Below are positions 1-9,323 of a DNA stretch of 41,605 nt, in pieces. Numbering within the stretch: position 1 is the first letter of the stretch; every line of letters starts with the position of its first letter. This DNA comes from Atribacteria bacterium SCGC AAA255-N14 (GTDB taxonomy: Bacteria; Atribacterota; JS1; SB-45; 34-128), in the NCBI GenBank assembly GCA_000405345.1, contig ASPC01000002.1, positions 10,001-51,605 of the forward strand. The letters run 5' to 3'. Both the position numbers and the translations under genes were made by a program. The notes beneath the pieces are model-generated. The model ran no database searches. It saw nothing but the letters and a program-made list of their open reading frames with translations, and had not been told where the DNA came from.

Positions 1-754
<754 letters not shown>

Positions 755-2091
755 AATCTTCTTTAGTTTTAACCTTATCCTGGATCTTCTTCTTTGGTGG
801 CACCTCCTCTCTAGTTACTGCATTTTTCTTGCCTGATTCTGATACATCTTTCTTTGTAGAGAAGTCCAATAAATACTCATCTTTTTTTTCTTCAACCTCT
901 TTTAAAGAATAATTCTCACCTGCAGTAAATTTTATAACCAACATCTCTAATAAAATCCAGGGGTGGCGGGTATATCTCATCTTTCTTTCTGCTTCGGCCA
1001 GATAATTAACAATACTAAATAATTTTTCTAATTTAATTGTTTTAGATTGTTTTAACAAACGTTCCCTATCTTCGGTAAATATACCCTTAAGATTCAGTAT
1101 TTCTTTTTGGCAAACTTTGGCTAAAGATAAATTATGAACATATTCCATTAAATTTTTTATAAATTGGGAAGCATCTTCTCCTAAATCAGATGTCCGGTTA
1201 ATTATCTCTATCCCGTTAAGCGTATCATTCTTTATTATTGCCTCTAAAAACTCAAAAAAAACTTCTTCCTCAATTATTCCTAAAACCTCTTTAACACTTT
1301 GAGATGTTATATTTTTGCCACAATAAGCAATTATTTGATCTAATGCACTTTCAGCATCACGCATAGAACCCGTCGAACTTCGGGCTATTATGTTTAATGT
1401 TTTATCATCTATATTTAATTTTTCATCTTTAACAATCATCTTTAATTTAGCCACAATGTCCGCTAAAGATATCCTTCTAAAATTAAACCACTGACATCGG
1501 GATAAAATAGTACTGGGAATTTTATGAGGATCAGTGGTAGCAAATATAAAGATTACATGGAGCGGTGGTTCTTCCAGGGTTTTCAACAAAGCATTAAACG
1601 CCCCTTGAGATAACATGTGTACTTCATCAATAATATATATCTTGTATCTTCCCTCAGCAGGTGCAAAGTTAACTTTATTTCTTAACTCTCTAATGCTATC
1701 AACTCCATTATTAGAAGCACCGTCTATTTCCATTACATCCATAGAATAGCCGTTAGTGATTCTAATACATCTCTCACATTTATTACAGGGATAAGGAGTC
1801 GGCCCCTTTTCGCAGTTTAATGATTTAGCTAAAATACGAGCGGTTGTCGTCTTTCCCACTCCTCTTGGACCAGAAAAAATATAAGCGTGGGAAATTCTAT
1901 TTAGAGAAATAGCATTAATTAAAGTTTGGGTAATATGTTTCTGCCCAATTATATCTTCAAAAGTCTGTGGTCTCCATTTACGATAAAGTGATTGATGTTC
2001 CATAAAATCTCCCTAATAACCTAATCTGAAGTTAGGTATAAATTCCCTTAAAGTTATCAATTTTTGCTTTATTAACAATTGTAATTTTAAT

Positions 2092-2363
2092 GATCGTGCA
2101 CCTACCTCCGATTTACCTCTCCAAGCGATACTAAGACAGTTTGCTCCAATCAGGTTTACCTGCGGCACCCAAAGAGATTTGCTTACCGCTGCTTCCTTCC
2201 GGATCTGACGGAGTTCACAATTCTTTGCTGCACAGGGCCCAATCTTCATCACCACTTATCTTAGCCGGCCTCAAAAAGATAAAACCTCGGGTAGGAATTC
2301 AACCCTGCTGTAGCGGATTGCAGGTTACAGGGCACCGCTATCTCCCCGTCTAGCACGACCACC
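2092..2363 (-). ncRNA. ffs: Signal recognition particle RNA, large (Bacillus scRNA) type
   Basis: Read on the minus strand this gives the 5' element GTGCTAGACGGGGAGATAGC, then GTGCCCTGTAACCTGCAATC, and the domain IV hairpin with GTCAGATCCGGAAGGAAGCA followed by GCGGTAAGC. The GGAA tetraloop and the AAGCAGC internal loop are the Ffh-binding site. The 5' part folds as the Alu domain, so this is the roughly 270-nt form found in Bacillota and Thermotogota, not the 114-nt 4.5S form. The 3' end pairs near GGTGCACGATC at 2092-2102. It scaffolds the SRP that targets membrane proteins. Position between tRNA-Ser/tadA and dnaX matches Bacillus subtilis. Exact ends are estimated from the terminal pairing. 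Confidence 0.93.
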
Positions 2364-2406
2364 TATTTTAATCCTAAAATATTTACTAAAATAATCATTT
2401 TAAAAC

Positions 2407-2500
2407 TGGCGGAGAGGGCGGGATTCGAACCCGCGTGACAGCTTTTGGCCGCCTAATCGCTCTCCAAGCGACCCCGTTATGACCACTTCGGTACCTCTCC
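2407..2500 (-). tRNA. tRNA-Ser(GGA)
   Basis: Acceptor stem GGAGAGG/CCTCTCC with discriminator G and an encoded CCA (TGG at 2407-2409). The anticodon loop TTGGAGA gives anticodon GGA, reading UCC/UCU. The long variable arm is the class II signature of serine tRNAs, and the T-arm GGGTTCGAATCCC is intact. It lies 44 bp upstream of SRP RNA on the same strand and is one of three serine tRNAs in the window. Confidence 0.96.
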
Positions 2501-2629
2501 TTCATCTTTGCCTGCCTAATAAATAATAACCCTTATAATCGTTGGTGTCAAAAATAATTTTTTGTCAAATTTCCTGATTATCCCGCTAAATTTTATCCTA
2601 ACTTCTATTAATTTAAAAACTACTGATTT

Positions 2630-2724
2630 TGGCGGAGAGGGCGGGATTCGAACCCGCGAGACAGGTACTACCCGCCTACTCGATTTCGAGTCGAGCGCTT
2701 TCAGCCGGGCTCAGCCACCTCTCC
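2630..2724 (-). tRNA. tRNA-Ser(CGA)
   Basis: Acceptor stem GGAGAGG/CCTCTCC, encoded CCA (TGG at 2630-2632), long variable arm, T-arm GGGTTCGAATCCC. The anticodon loop CTCGAAA gives CGA, reading UCG. It is nearly identical in acceptor and T-arm to the GGA serine tRNA 130 bp away, consistent with a tandem serine-tRNA pair shared by one synthetase. Confidence 0.96.
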
Positions 2725-2730
2725 TTTTTA

Positions 2731-2957
2731 ATTAGTCGTTAGAGTATATAGTATAGCGTGGAGCGTGGAGCGTACAGCGTACAGCGTATAGAAATACAGT
2801 AATAAGTGATTTGTAATGAGTAATAAGATTATATTTCTGAATTTATAAAACAAGTTACTTATTACAAGTTACACATTACACAATTTACTGGTAAACCAGG
2901 TAACTAGATAACTGAATTAATAGGTCAATTGGCAAATCGGTCAATTAGTCAATCAAA
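2731..2957. repeat. Intergenic composite repeat (AGCGTA module, copy 1, plus ATTGG-type module)
   Basis: After TTAGTCGTTAG at 2732-2742 there is a degenerate tandem of GTGGAGC / GTACAGC / GTATAGA units (2753-2790), then a stretch with AATACAGTAATAAGTGATTT and ATGAGTAATAAGATT, a palindromic CTGGTAAACCAGG at 2889-2901, and GGTCAATTGGCAAATCGGTC at 2923-2942. The same modules recur in inverted orientation at 7563-7700 and in direct orientation at 13743-13830. No open frame or known RNA is apparent. Confidence 0.8.
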
Positions 2958-3419
2958 TTAGCGTCTTTCCTGAAAGAATTTTTGCAAAATTAAGCTACAT
3001 TCCTTTTTTAATACTCCGCTTACTACTTCCATTTGATGATTAAATCTCTTATCTTGTACGATGTTAATGATACTTCCTGCTGCTCCGGCTTTAGGGTCAG
3101 GAGTCCCAAATATTAATCTTTTAATTCTGGCCTGAAGCATGGCATAGGCACACATAGGACAAGGTTCTAAAGTAACATAAAGTTCAATATCCTCCAAATG
3201 CCAGCTTCCCAAGAATTTAGCAGCTTGTCGGATTGCTAATATTTCAGCATGAGCAGTAGGATCCTGTAACTCTTCTTTCTGGTTATGAGCCCGGGCGATT
3301 ATCTTGTTTTGATAAACAACTACCGCTCCTATCGGCACTTCCTGACGGGAATAAGCGATTTCTGCCTCTTTCAGGGCTTCTTGCATCAAGCTAATATCTT
3401 TATCATTATTTTTTGGCAT
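2958..3419 (-). CDS. tadA: tRNA(adenine34) deaminase
   Basis: Converts A34 to inosine in the wobble position of tRNA-Arg(ACG). The 153-residue protein is full length for the family and has the zinc deaminase signature: His57-Ala-Glu59 supplies the zinc ligand and the proton-shuttle glutamate, and PCPMC at 86-90 supplies Cys87 and Cys90. The ribosome-binding site before the ATG is weak. Its presumed substrate, tRNA-Arg(ACG), sits 34 bp upstream on the same strand, so both could be on one transcript. The tadA / tRNA-Ser / SRP RNA / dnaX order is conserved in Bacillota. A guanine or cytosine deaminase is a less likely alternative, given the genomic position and length. Confidence 0.95.
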   Translation of the reverse strand: MPKNNDKDISLMQEALKEAEIAYSRQEVPIGAVVVYQNKIIARAHNQKEELQDPTAHAEILAIRQAAKFLGSWHLEDIELYVTLEPCPMCAYAMLQARIKRLIFGTPDPKAGAAGSIINIVQDKRFNHQMEVVSGVLKKECSLILQKFFQERR

Positions 3420-3453
3420 ATTTTATATGAAGACTTTCCGGAAGTATTGCTAC

Positions 3454-3530
3454 TGGTGCGCCCGGAGGGACTCGAACCCCCAATCTACTGATCCGTAGTC
3501 AGTTGCTTTATCCAATTGAGCCACGGGCGC
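3454..3530 (-). tRNA. tRNA-Arg(ACG)
   Basis: 77 nt with acceptor stem GCGCCCG/CGGGCGC, discriminator A and an encoded CCA (TGG at 3454-3456). The anticodon loop CTACGGA gives ACG, the one bacterial tRNA normally edited to inosine by TadA. T-arm GGGTTCGAGTCCC. It lies immediately upstream of tadA. Confidence 0.96.
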
Positions 3531-4140
3531 ATTATTAAAACAAAAGTTCCCTATTGATTTTATTATAATTTAAATCCTTAGTCAAATTTATTCGTATCGC
3601 ATATCGAGTATTGCGTATTGCGTAAGAACCAATTAATTCAGTAATGGTTGGTCATCGATTAATAACGTAAAGCGAAAAGCGCAAAGCACAAAACCATAAT
3701 TCAAAACTCTTAACTAGTCGATAGTGAATAGTCGTTAGTCGTTAGATTGAAATAAAACATACAAAATAAATTAGTTAAATAGTACAATTCTAATAATTTA
3801 TTAACCAATCAACGAATCGAGACATATATTTAAATTTTAAATTTTGAGCTATGGTTTTGCGTTTTGCGCTTTTCGTTTTTCGCTATATAATATACGCTAT
3901 CCGCTATAACACGCGATACGCAATACGGATTATTAGTGTAAACTTTAGTGGGGTAGTTAGATAGAAAGAAGAATGCTACTTTTTCTATCTTTTCTTTCGC
4001 TTTCTTAGCTCGATGCTCAATACTATATACTCGATACTTTGTTTTATTAATTGAAATATTCGATTAATTTTGTTATATTTAGTAAGCAAGTTTTTTAATT
4101 TTATTAAAGAAAGATAAATTAAAAAGGAATTGCATTTTGA
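3531..4140. repeat. 610-bp intergenic region of dispersed short repeats
   Basis: No gene is visible. It contains a run of CGTATCGCATATCGAGTATT-like sequence at 3593-3625, an inverted copy of the TTTTGCG/TTTTCG repeat at 3664-3712 paired with the direct copy at 3828-3927, a double TTAGTCGTTAG at 3731-3745, and ACGCGATACGCAATACGG at 3910-3927. The direct copy is shared with 8970-9086. The murD ribosome-binding site AAAAGGAATT is at about 4121-4130 and the promoter should lie in the AT-rich last 80 bp, but I cannot fix it. Confidence 0.75.
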
Positions 4141-5550
4141 ATGATAAGAAAACCCCAGGATTTAAAAGATAAAAGAATTACTATAATGGGATTAGGATTA
4201 AATCAAGGCGGCTTGGGAGTTGCCCGGTTTTTAGCAAAGGCCGGTGCTAAAATTTTAATTACAGATTTAAAAACTGAAGAAGAGCTTGGACCTTCTTTAG
4301 AAAAATTAAAAGATTTCGATGTTAAATATATCCTGGGCCGACACCGGGAAGAAGATTTTATCAATACAGATATGATAATTCAAAACCCGGCCGTTCCTCA
4401 CAATTCAAAGTACTTAAAAATTGCCCGAAAACATAAAATTCCCATTAAAACTGATTTAGATCTTTTCTTTCAGCTTTGCCCCTCAAAAAATATAATTGCC
4501 GTTGCCGGAACAAAAGGTAAAAGCACTGTATCTCAACTTATTTATCATATTTTTAAAGAAGCTCAAAAAGATGCAATTTTAGCCGGTAATATTGGTATCT
4601 CCGTTTTAGATATTTTAGAAAAAATCAACCCTCAAACCTGGCTAATCTTAGAAATATCTACCTGGCAGATGGAGGGGATAAGAAATCGTAAATTTCGACC
4701 GCAAACCGCAGTTTTAACTAATATTCTACCTGACCACTTAGACCGCTATCCTAATTATAAAGAGTACATCCGGTCAGAAAAATTAATCTTCAAGCACCAA
4801 AGGCCAAATGATAATCTGATAGTAAATTATGATAATGAGGAAACTATTAAAATTAAAAAAGAAGCCGGGTTACCAATTTACTGGTTCAGCGCTAAAGAAA
4901 AGGTAGAACCCGGGTGTTATTTAAAAAATGACAAGCTGATCTTTCAGTCAGGAGAATATAAAACAACTTTCGCTAAAATCTCCGACCTTCTTCTCCCCGG
5001 GCTACATAATCTGGAAAATATTTTAGCAGCGAGTACAGTAAGTTTTATTCATAACATCCCAGGAAATATTATTCTAAAGGCCCTAAAAAATTTTCCCGGA
5101 ATTCCATACAGATTAGAATTTATCGGAGAAGTTAGAGGAATTAAATTTTATAATGACACCTGTGCCACCACTCCGGAGGCAACTTTAGCCGCTTTAGGAT
5201 CTTTCACCGAACAGCCTGTTATTTTGTTCTTGGGCGGTAAAGATAAAAAATTAAATTATGAAAATTTTGGAGAAGCCATCGGGAAAAATAAAGAAATTAA
5301 AAAGATTATCCTCCTGCAACACCCCGACTATGACGCCTCTTTAAAAATACTTTCTGCCTTAAAAAAACACCTTGATTCAGAAAAAATTATCCTTACTTCA
5401 AGCTTGAAAGTGGGAGTCGAAGCAGCCCTGCAACAGGCACAAGAAAATGACCTTGTTCTTCTTTCCCCTGCAGCAGCCAGTTTTGGAATGTTTGAAAATG
5501 AATTTGACCGGGGAGATCAATTTAATAAAATAGTAAAAAACCTCAAATAA
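4141..5550 (+). CDS. murD: UDP-N-acetylmuramoylalanine--D-glutamate ligase
   Basis: Adds D-Glu to UDP-MurNAc-L-Ala in cytoplasmic peptidoglycan synthesis, using ATP. The 469-residue protein has an N-terminal Rossmann-like domain (MGLGLNQGGLGVARFL, residues 16-31), the ATP-binding loop GTKGKST at 123-129, the central ligase motifs around LTNILPDHLDRY, and the C-terminal ligase domain with NDTCATTPEATLAAL and FLGGKDK. The N-terminal motif with GGLGVA and the phrase GRHREEDF resemble a divergent MurD branch I associate with candidate-phylum bacteria, from memory only. It stands alone, away from any dcw cluster, flanked by repeat-filled DNA and a convergent DUF1624 gene. Confidence 0.92.
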   Translation: MIRKPQDLKDKRITIMGLGLNQGGLGVARFLAKAGAKILITDLKTEEELGPSLEKLKDFDVKYILGRHREEDFINTDMIIQNPAVPHNSKYLKIARKHKIPIKTDLDLFFQLCPSKNIIAVAGTKGKSTVSQLIYHIFKEAQKDAILAGNIGISVLDILEKINPQTWLILEISTWQMEGIRNRKFRPQTAVLTNILPDHLDRYPNYKEYIRSEKLIFKHQRPNDNLIVNYDNEETIKIKKEAGLPIYWFSAKEKVEPGCYLKNDKLIFQSGEYKTTFAKISDLLLPGLHNLENILAASTVSFIHNIPGNIILKALKNFPGIPYRLEFIGEVRGIKFYNDTCATTPEATLAALGSFTEQPVILFLGGKDKKLNYENFGEAIGKNKEIKKIILLQHPDYDASLKILSALKKHLDSEKIILTSSLKVGVEAALQQAQENDLVLLSPAAASFGMFENEFDRGDQFNKIVKNLK

Positions 5551-5631
5551 TCTATTTGTAATAATTTAATTTTCATAAGATTAAAATATTGGAGAACTTT
5601 TTACACCTAAATAGTTAAAAAACAGATAAAA

Positions 5632-6396
5632 TTAGAGTAAATTTACATTCACCATGCCGAAAAGATAGAGTACCGCAATTATTAAGGGCTGATGGAGCAA
5701 ATAGATTAATAAGGAATGTTTTCCCAAAAAACATAAAATTTTTATCCCTGAAAAGAAAGAAATATCAGCAAGTTGAAACCTTCGAGAGTAATCTGAGTAA
5801 AGTAAATTACCAAAAAATATCCCCATTAAAACCACTCCAAACCAAGGTAAAAGAGGGAAATAGTCAACCGAATAAAATTGAGCTGGCCTAAGCCCTAACC
5901 ATGACAGCCAATAAAAATTAAAAGCAAAGCCCTTTAGATATGCCCCCAAAAATATACAAACTAAACCAATTGATAGATTCCAATAGCGGAGTTTCAGAAA
6001 AGGATAAGCTAAAATAATGGAAATTCCGATAAGATGAAGTATACCAAAAATTACAAAAGCCTTGCCTAAAAATATTCGAGTTACCAGGGTTATAATTAAA
6101 CCCCAGGAAAATACCTTCAAGCCTCTTCGAAGATATTTTGTGAATAATTTATTTTTATCTTTATGAATTTTCTTAGTCCTGGAAAAACTGACACTAAGGG
6201 ATACTCCGACCAAAAAAATAAACGTCGTAGCAGTTACCCGCGCAAAATACATCCAAAAGCCAGAATAAACATTGACATTATAATGAGCAAAATAGTACAA
6301 ATTATAAAGTAGATGATAGAGCACCATCATAATGATGGCAATACCCCGCAGGAAATCTATTTCCCAGAATCGTTGTGCTACTTTTTTTTCTTCCAT
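5632..6396 (-). CDS. DUF1624 / heparan-alpha-glucosaminide N-acetyltransferase-like membrane protein
   Basis: 254 residues, nearly all transmembrane. The N-terminus has the family signature FWEIDFLRGIAIIMMVLYHL (residues 10-29), with the Asp-Phe-Leu-Arg-Gly motif and a His in the first helix, followed by about six to seven more hydrophobic helices. The conserved WFGVVLMGIFFGNLL comes near residue 190. Relatives move acetyl or acyl groups across the membrane onto sugars. The substrate here is unknown; a cell-surface glycan is a reasonable guess. It follows deoD on the same strand after 106 bp and may be cotranscribed, but there is no functional link between the two. The start has AAAGG four bases upstream. 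Confidence 0.8.
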   Translation of the reverse strand: MEEKKVAQRFWEIDFLRGIAIIMMVLYHLLYNLYYFAHYNVNVYSGFWMYFARVTATTFIFLVGVSLSVSFSRTKKIHKDKNKLFTKYLRRGLKVFSWGLIITLVTRIFLGKAFVIFGILHLIGISIILAYPFLKLRYWNLSIGLVCIFLGAYLKGFAFNFYWLSWLGLRPAQFYSVDYFPLLPWFGVVLMGIFFGNLLYSDYSRRFQLADISFFSGIKILCFLGKHSLLIYLLHQPLIIAVLYLFGMVNVNLL

Positions 6397-6502
6397 AAAA
6401 CCTTTCTAAAAAGATAAAAGTTAGCTTTTTATCTCCCACTTTAATTTCACTCATATACAGTGCAGGCATGCACTTCGTAAGGTTTGATTTTTTAAGTAAA
6501 TT

Positions 6503-7207
6503 TTATTGTTCTGCTAATTCCAGGGCAACTTCCACCATCTGGTTAAAGGTCTTCTGCCGCTCTTCTGAAGTGGTCTCTTCTCTGGTTACTAAACTATCAG
6601 AAACAGTTAAAATCGAAAGAGCATTAACTTTAAACTTTGCTGCCAGAGTATATAAAGCAGCTGTCTCCATTTCTACCGCCAATACCCCGTAATTTGCCCA
6701 ATGCTTCCAGGAGTTAGGTTCATCGTGATAAAAAGTATCGGTAGTTAAAACACTCCCTACTTTTACCGAGATGCTTTTCTCTAAGGCAATATCATAAGCT
6801 TTTTTTAAGAGGTTAAAATTTGCAGTTGAAGCATAATCCATACCAGTAAAACGCATTTTGTTAATATATGAATCTGTTGATGCACTCATGGCCAAAATAA
6901 CGTCTCTAATTTTTATATCTGGCTGCATGGAGCCACAGCTTCCGATTCGGATTAAATTTTTTGCTTTATAACTTGTAATAAGTTCATTTAAATATATTGA
7001 TATCGAAGGTATCCCCATACCTGTACCCTGGATTGAAACTCTTTTTCCTTTATAAGTTCCGGTATAGCCATACATACCACGCACCTCATTATAACAGATA
7101 GCATCGGTAAGGAAATTTTCCGCTATATATTTTGCCCTCAAGGGGTCGCCGGGAAGTAAAACTGTGCTGGCAATTTCCCCTTCTTTTGCCCCAATATGTA
7201 TACTCAT
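6503..7207 (-). CDS. deoD: Purine-nucleoside phosphorylase, DeoD type
   Basis: Phosphorolytic cleavage of purine (deoxy)ribonucleosides for salvage, in the cytosol. At 234 residues it matches the hexameric bacterial class. Visible family motifs are His4 near the N-terminus (contributed to the neighbouring active site), [14 protein letters not shown] with the phosphate-binding Gly/Arg, [21 protein letters not shown] for ribose and base contacts, and TVSDSLVT with the catalytic Asp. The ribosome-binding site is AGGAGGACAA just before the ATG. The gene begins directly after a repeat-filled intergenic region and is followed by the DUF1624 gene. Confidence 0.96.
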   Translation of the reverse strand: MSIHIGAKEGEIASTVLLPGDPLRAKYIAENFLTDAICYNEVRGMYGYTGTYKGKRVSIQGTGMGIPSISIYLNELITSYKAKNLIRIGSCGSMQPDIKIRDVILAMSASTDSYINKMRFTGMDYASTANFNLLKKAYDIALEKSISVKVGSVLTTDTFYHDEPNSWKHWANYGVLAVEMETAALYTLAAKFKVNALSILTVSDSLVTREETTSEERQKTFNQMVEVALELAEQ

Positions 7208-7715
7208 AATTATTTGTCCTCCTGCTTAGATAGATTAAATTAGTCGTTAGTATAAGATTAGCGTAGAGCATATAGCGTTTAGCGTATAGTTGCGGGCTAC
7301 AAGTGTAAGTAAAATACAATTAAGTAATTCTCCAATTTAGCAATTGACCGATTTACCAATTCTCCAATTAAGGCAAAGATAAAAACCAATTGAGCAATTA
7401 ATTAACTAATAAATGTAGGGGTAGACCTTGCGTCTAGCCTCCGTAGGACAGGCGTCCCGCCTGTCTATTTCTTCAACACGGCACGCCGTGCCCCCACACC
7501 AACCTGGTATTAATAAATGGTAAGGTTTTATTAGTCACATAACCACTAGCTGACAAATATAATTTGTAACATGTGATAAGTAACCTGTAGTAAATACTTG
7601 TTTTTATAATTTCAGAAATTTAATCTTATCACTCATTACCATATTTCTCATCACTGTATCCTCTACGCTAAAAGCTGTACACTGTACGTTATATGCTAAC
7701 ATACGAAATACGAAT
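7208..7715. repeat. 508-bp intergenic region of composite repeats
   Basis: Contains, in order: TTAGTCGTTAGTATAAGATT with AGCGTAGAGCATATAGCGTT (7240-7290); an ATTGG/CCAATT module (7330-7400); a GC-rich hairpin-forming element from TGTAGGGGTAGACCTTGCGT at 7415 through GGACAGGCGTCCCGCCTGTC and CACGGCACGCCGTGCCCC to about 7497; and the inverted copy of the AGCGTA module (7563-7700). No reading frame or RNA gene is visible. Confidence 0.78.
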
Positions 7716-8375
7716 TTAACTTTCTTCATTAAATCTTATTATACACTTCTCAATATATTGCCTAAACTTTTTACCATTCATCTTATCGTGCCTGGCATCA
7801 TAAGTAACGTGATTTTTATTATAAGGAGAACTTTTTGCAAATATAACAAATGAGCCTTTAAAATATCTGGAAACTATTCTTGTACTTTTAGGCAGCAGAA
7901 TTCTATTGCCCTTCTCATTATATCCCAGGTATCCTTTTCCCCATATTTCTTTTTCTACATAATGACCGGGCTCTAATTCGGTTACCTTTTCTTTTATAAA
8001 AGATGGGTTAATATCAGGGGTAATCGGCTTTAAACCGGCAGTTTCCAAGCGAAAATAAGCCCAACCTTCATTATTGGGGAAATAATTAAATTCCAGTACT
8101 TTCGGTTTAACAATTCTTACTGAATTCGGGGTACTAAATTCAATACACCCTTTCTCTGTTGATTTTTTTGCGCTCGTCAAATCATGACCTCCACCTGCGG
8201 GGAATAGAGTATGATTTAAATTGCCTGCAGAACCTAATTTGTTAAGAATAGAAATTATACTATCGGTATCCTTCCAAAGACAATTGTTTGGGATAGCTGT
8301 CGGAAATAATTCTCTGATAACTTTTTCCCAAACAATCAAATTTTCCGTTTCGAAATCACCTCTGTCTAATTTCAT
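7716..8375 (-). CDS. Hypothetical protein, 219 residues
   Basis: I do not recognise this family. The protein is soluble, with no signal or membrane segment. It has a glycine-rich AGGGHD motif near residue 66, an aromatic middle (NYFPNNEGWAYFRLE), and a basic C-terminus (HDKMNGKKFRQYIEKCIIRF). Translation is well supported: GGGAGGAG lies five to six bases before the ATG. It is flanked by repeat-rich DNA on its 3' side and by tRNA-Ser(GCT) on its 5' side, all on the minus strand. A DNA- or nucleotide-processing role is possible, but nothing in the sequence fixes it. Confidence 0.7.
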   Translation of the reverse strand: MKLDRGDFETENLIVWEKVIRELFPTAIPNNCLWKDTDSIISILNKLGSAGNLNHTLFPAGGGHDLTSAKKSTEKGCIEFSTPNSVRIVKPKVLEFNYFPNNEGWAYFRLETAGLKPITPDINPSFIKEKVTELEPGHYVEKEIWGKGYLGYNEKGNRILLPKSTRIVSRYFKGSFVIFAKSSPYNKNHVTYDARHDKMNGKKFRQYIEKCIIRFNEES

Positions 8376-8588
8376 AATTTCTCCTCCCTTTAGATAATGT
8401 TTTTAAATATTTTCCATCTTATTAACAAAAAAATGCCGCAACCTTATAAAGGGTTGAGACAATTTTTAATATCTTCAGTTAGAATAAATAATGAATAATC
8501 TGTTTTGGTTTTACCAATATCGTAATAAAAAATACTACGATTTTCTCTTAAATCATGCAATATGGTAACCCTCTTAGCTTATAAAAAA

Positions 8589-8682
8589 TGGCGGAGAGAG
8601 AGGGATTCGAACCCTCGGAGCAGGCCTTAACCCGCTCAATTGCTTAGCAGGCAACCACCTTCGGCCACTCGGTCATCTCTCC
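8589..8682 (-). tRNA. tRNA-Ser(GCT)
   Basis: Acceptor stem GGAGAGA/TCTCTCC, discriminator G, encoded CCA (TGG at 8589-8591), long class II variable arm, T-arm GGGTTCGAATCCC. The anticodon loop CTGCTAA gives GCT, reading AGC/AGU. With the GGA and CGA isoacceptors at 2407-2724 this gives three of the usual four serine tRNAs. Confidence 0.96.
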
Positions 8683-9323
8683 ACTTAAAAGTATAACATA
8701 ATAATTTTTTTCAGGCAAGAAAAACCGACAAAGATTTCGTATCGCCTATTGAGTATCGAGTATATAGTAAAGAAAGAAAAAGAGGATGGGAGTCAGGAGT
8801 CAGAAGTAGCTCTCAATGGTCTATATAAAACTATAATTCAAAACTCAAAATTTTTTTCTTAATATTAAATTTTAAGTTCTGTTTTTTGTTTCTTCAGTTT
8901 TTCATTTTTACAATATAGCATGCGAGATAAGATATATAAAAATCAACATACTATATACAATGCTATTATATTTAAATTTTAAATTTTTAGCTATGTCTTT
9001 GCGTTTTGCGCTTTTCGTTTTTCGATATATATTATACGCTCCAGGCTATTCTTCACGCGATACGATATACGATATACGCAATACGATGTTTCGACTTGCG
9101 ATAAACACTAAAATATATTAGAATATGCTAAGTAAAAATGGATTAGAAGCCAGAAGACAAAATCCAGTATTCAGAATTATTTTAGTATATAAGGTAATAT
9201 TACATTGTTAAGTTATTTTATATTCTTCTTACTCCTGACTACTGGCTCCTGAATTCTTATTTCTTTAACACGATACTCGATACGAATATAATTTCAACCC
9301 ATAATAAAGGAGAGACTGAAAAA
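8683..9323. repeat. 641-bp intergenic region of dispersed repeats
   Basis: Holds CGTATCGCCTATTGAGTATC at 8739-8758, an AGTCAGGAGTCAGAAGTAG element at 8791-8809 with its inverted counterpart (CTCCTGACTACTGGCTCCTG) at 9232-9251, the second direct copy of the TTTTGCG/TTTTCG repeat at 8970-9086, and ACGATATACGATATACGCAA at 9062-9081. The mnmG ribosome-binding site AAAGGAGAG is at 9306-9314. No gene is visible. Confidence 0.77.

Noticed and set aside
2013..2353. Reading frames on both strands between dnaX and tRNA-Ser
   Set aside because: The region is SRP RNA; its conserved RNA motifs explain the sequence.
6412..6475. Hairpins between deoD and the DUF1624 gene (AGATAAAAG...CTTTTTATCT and AGTGCA...TGCACT)
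   Set aside because: Neither is followed by a T-run on the minus strand, so I did not call a terminator.
8435..8460. CAACCTTATAAAGGGTTG stem downstream of tRNA-Ser(GCT)
   Set aside because: The stem is short and imperfect, with no convincing T-run on the minus strand, so it is not supported as a terminator.
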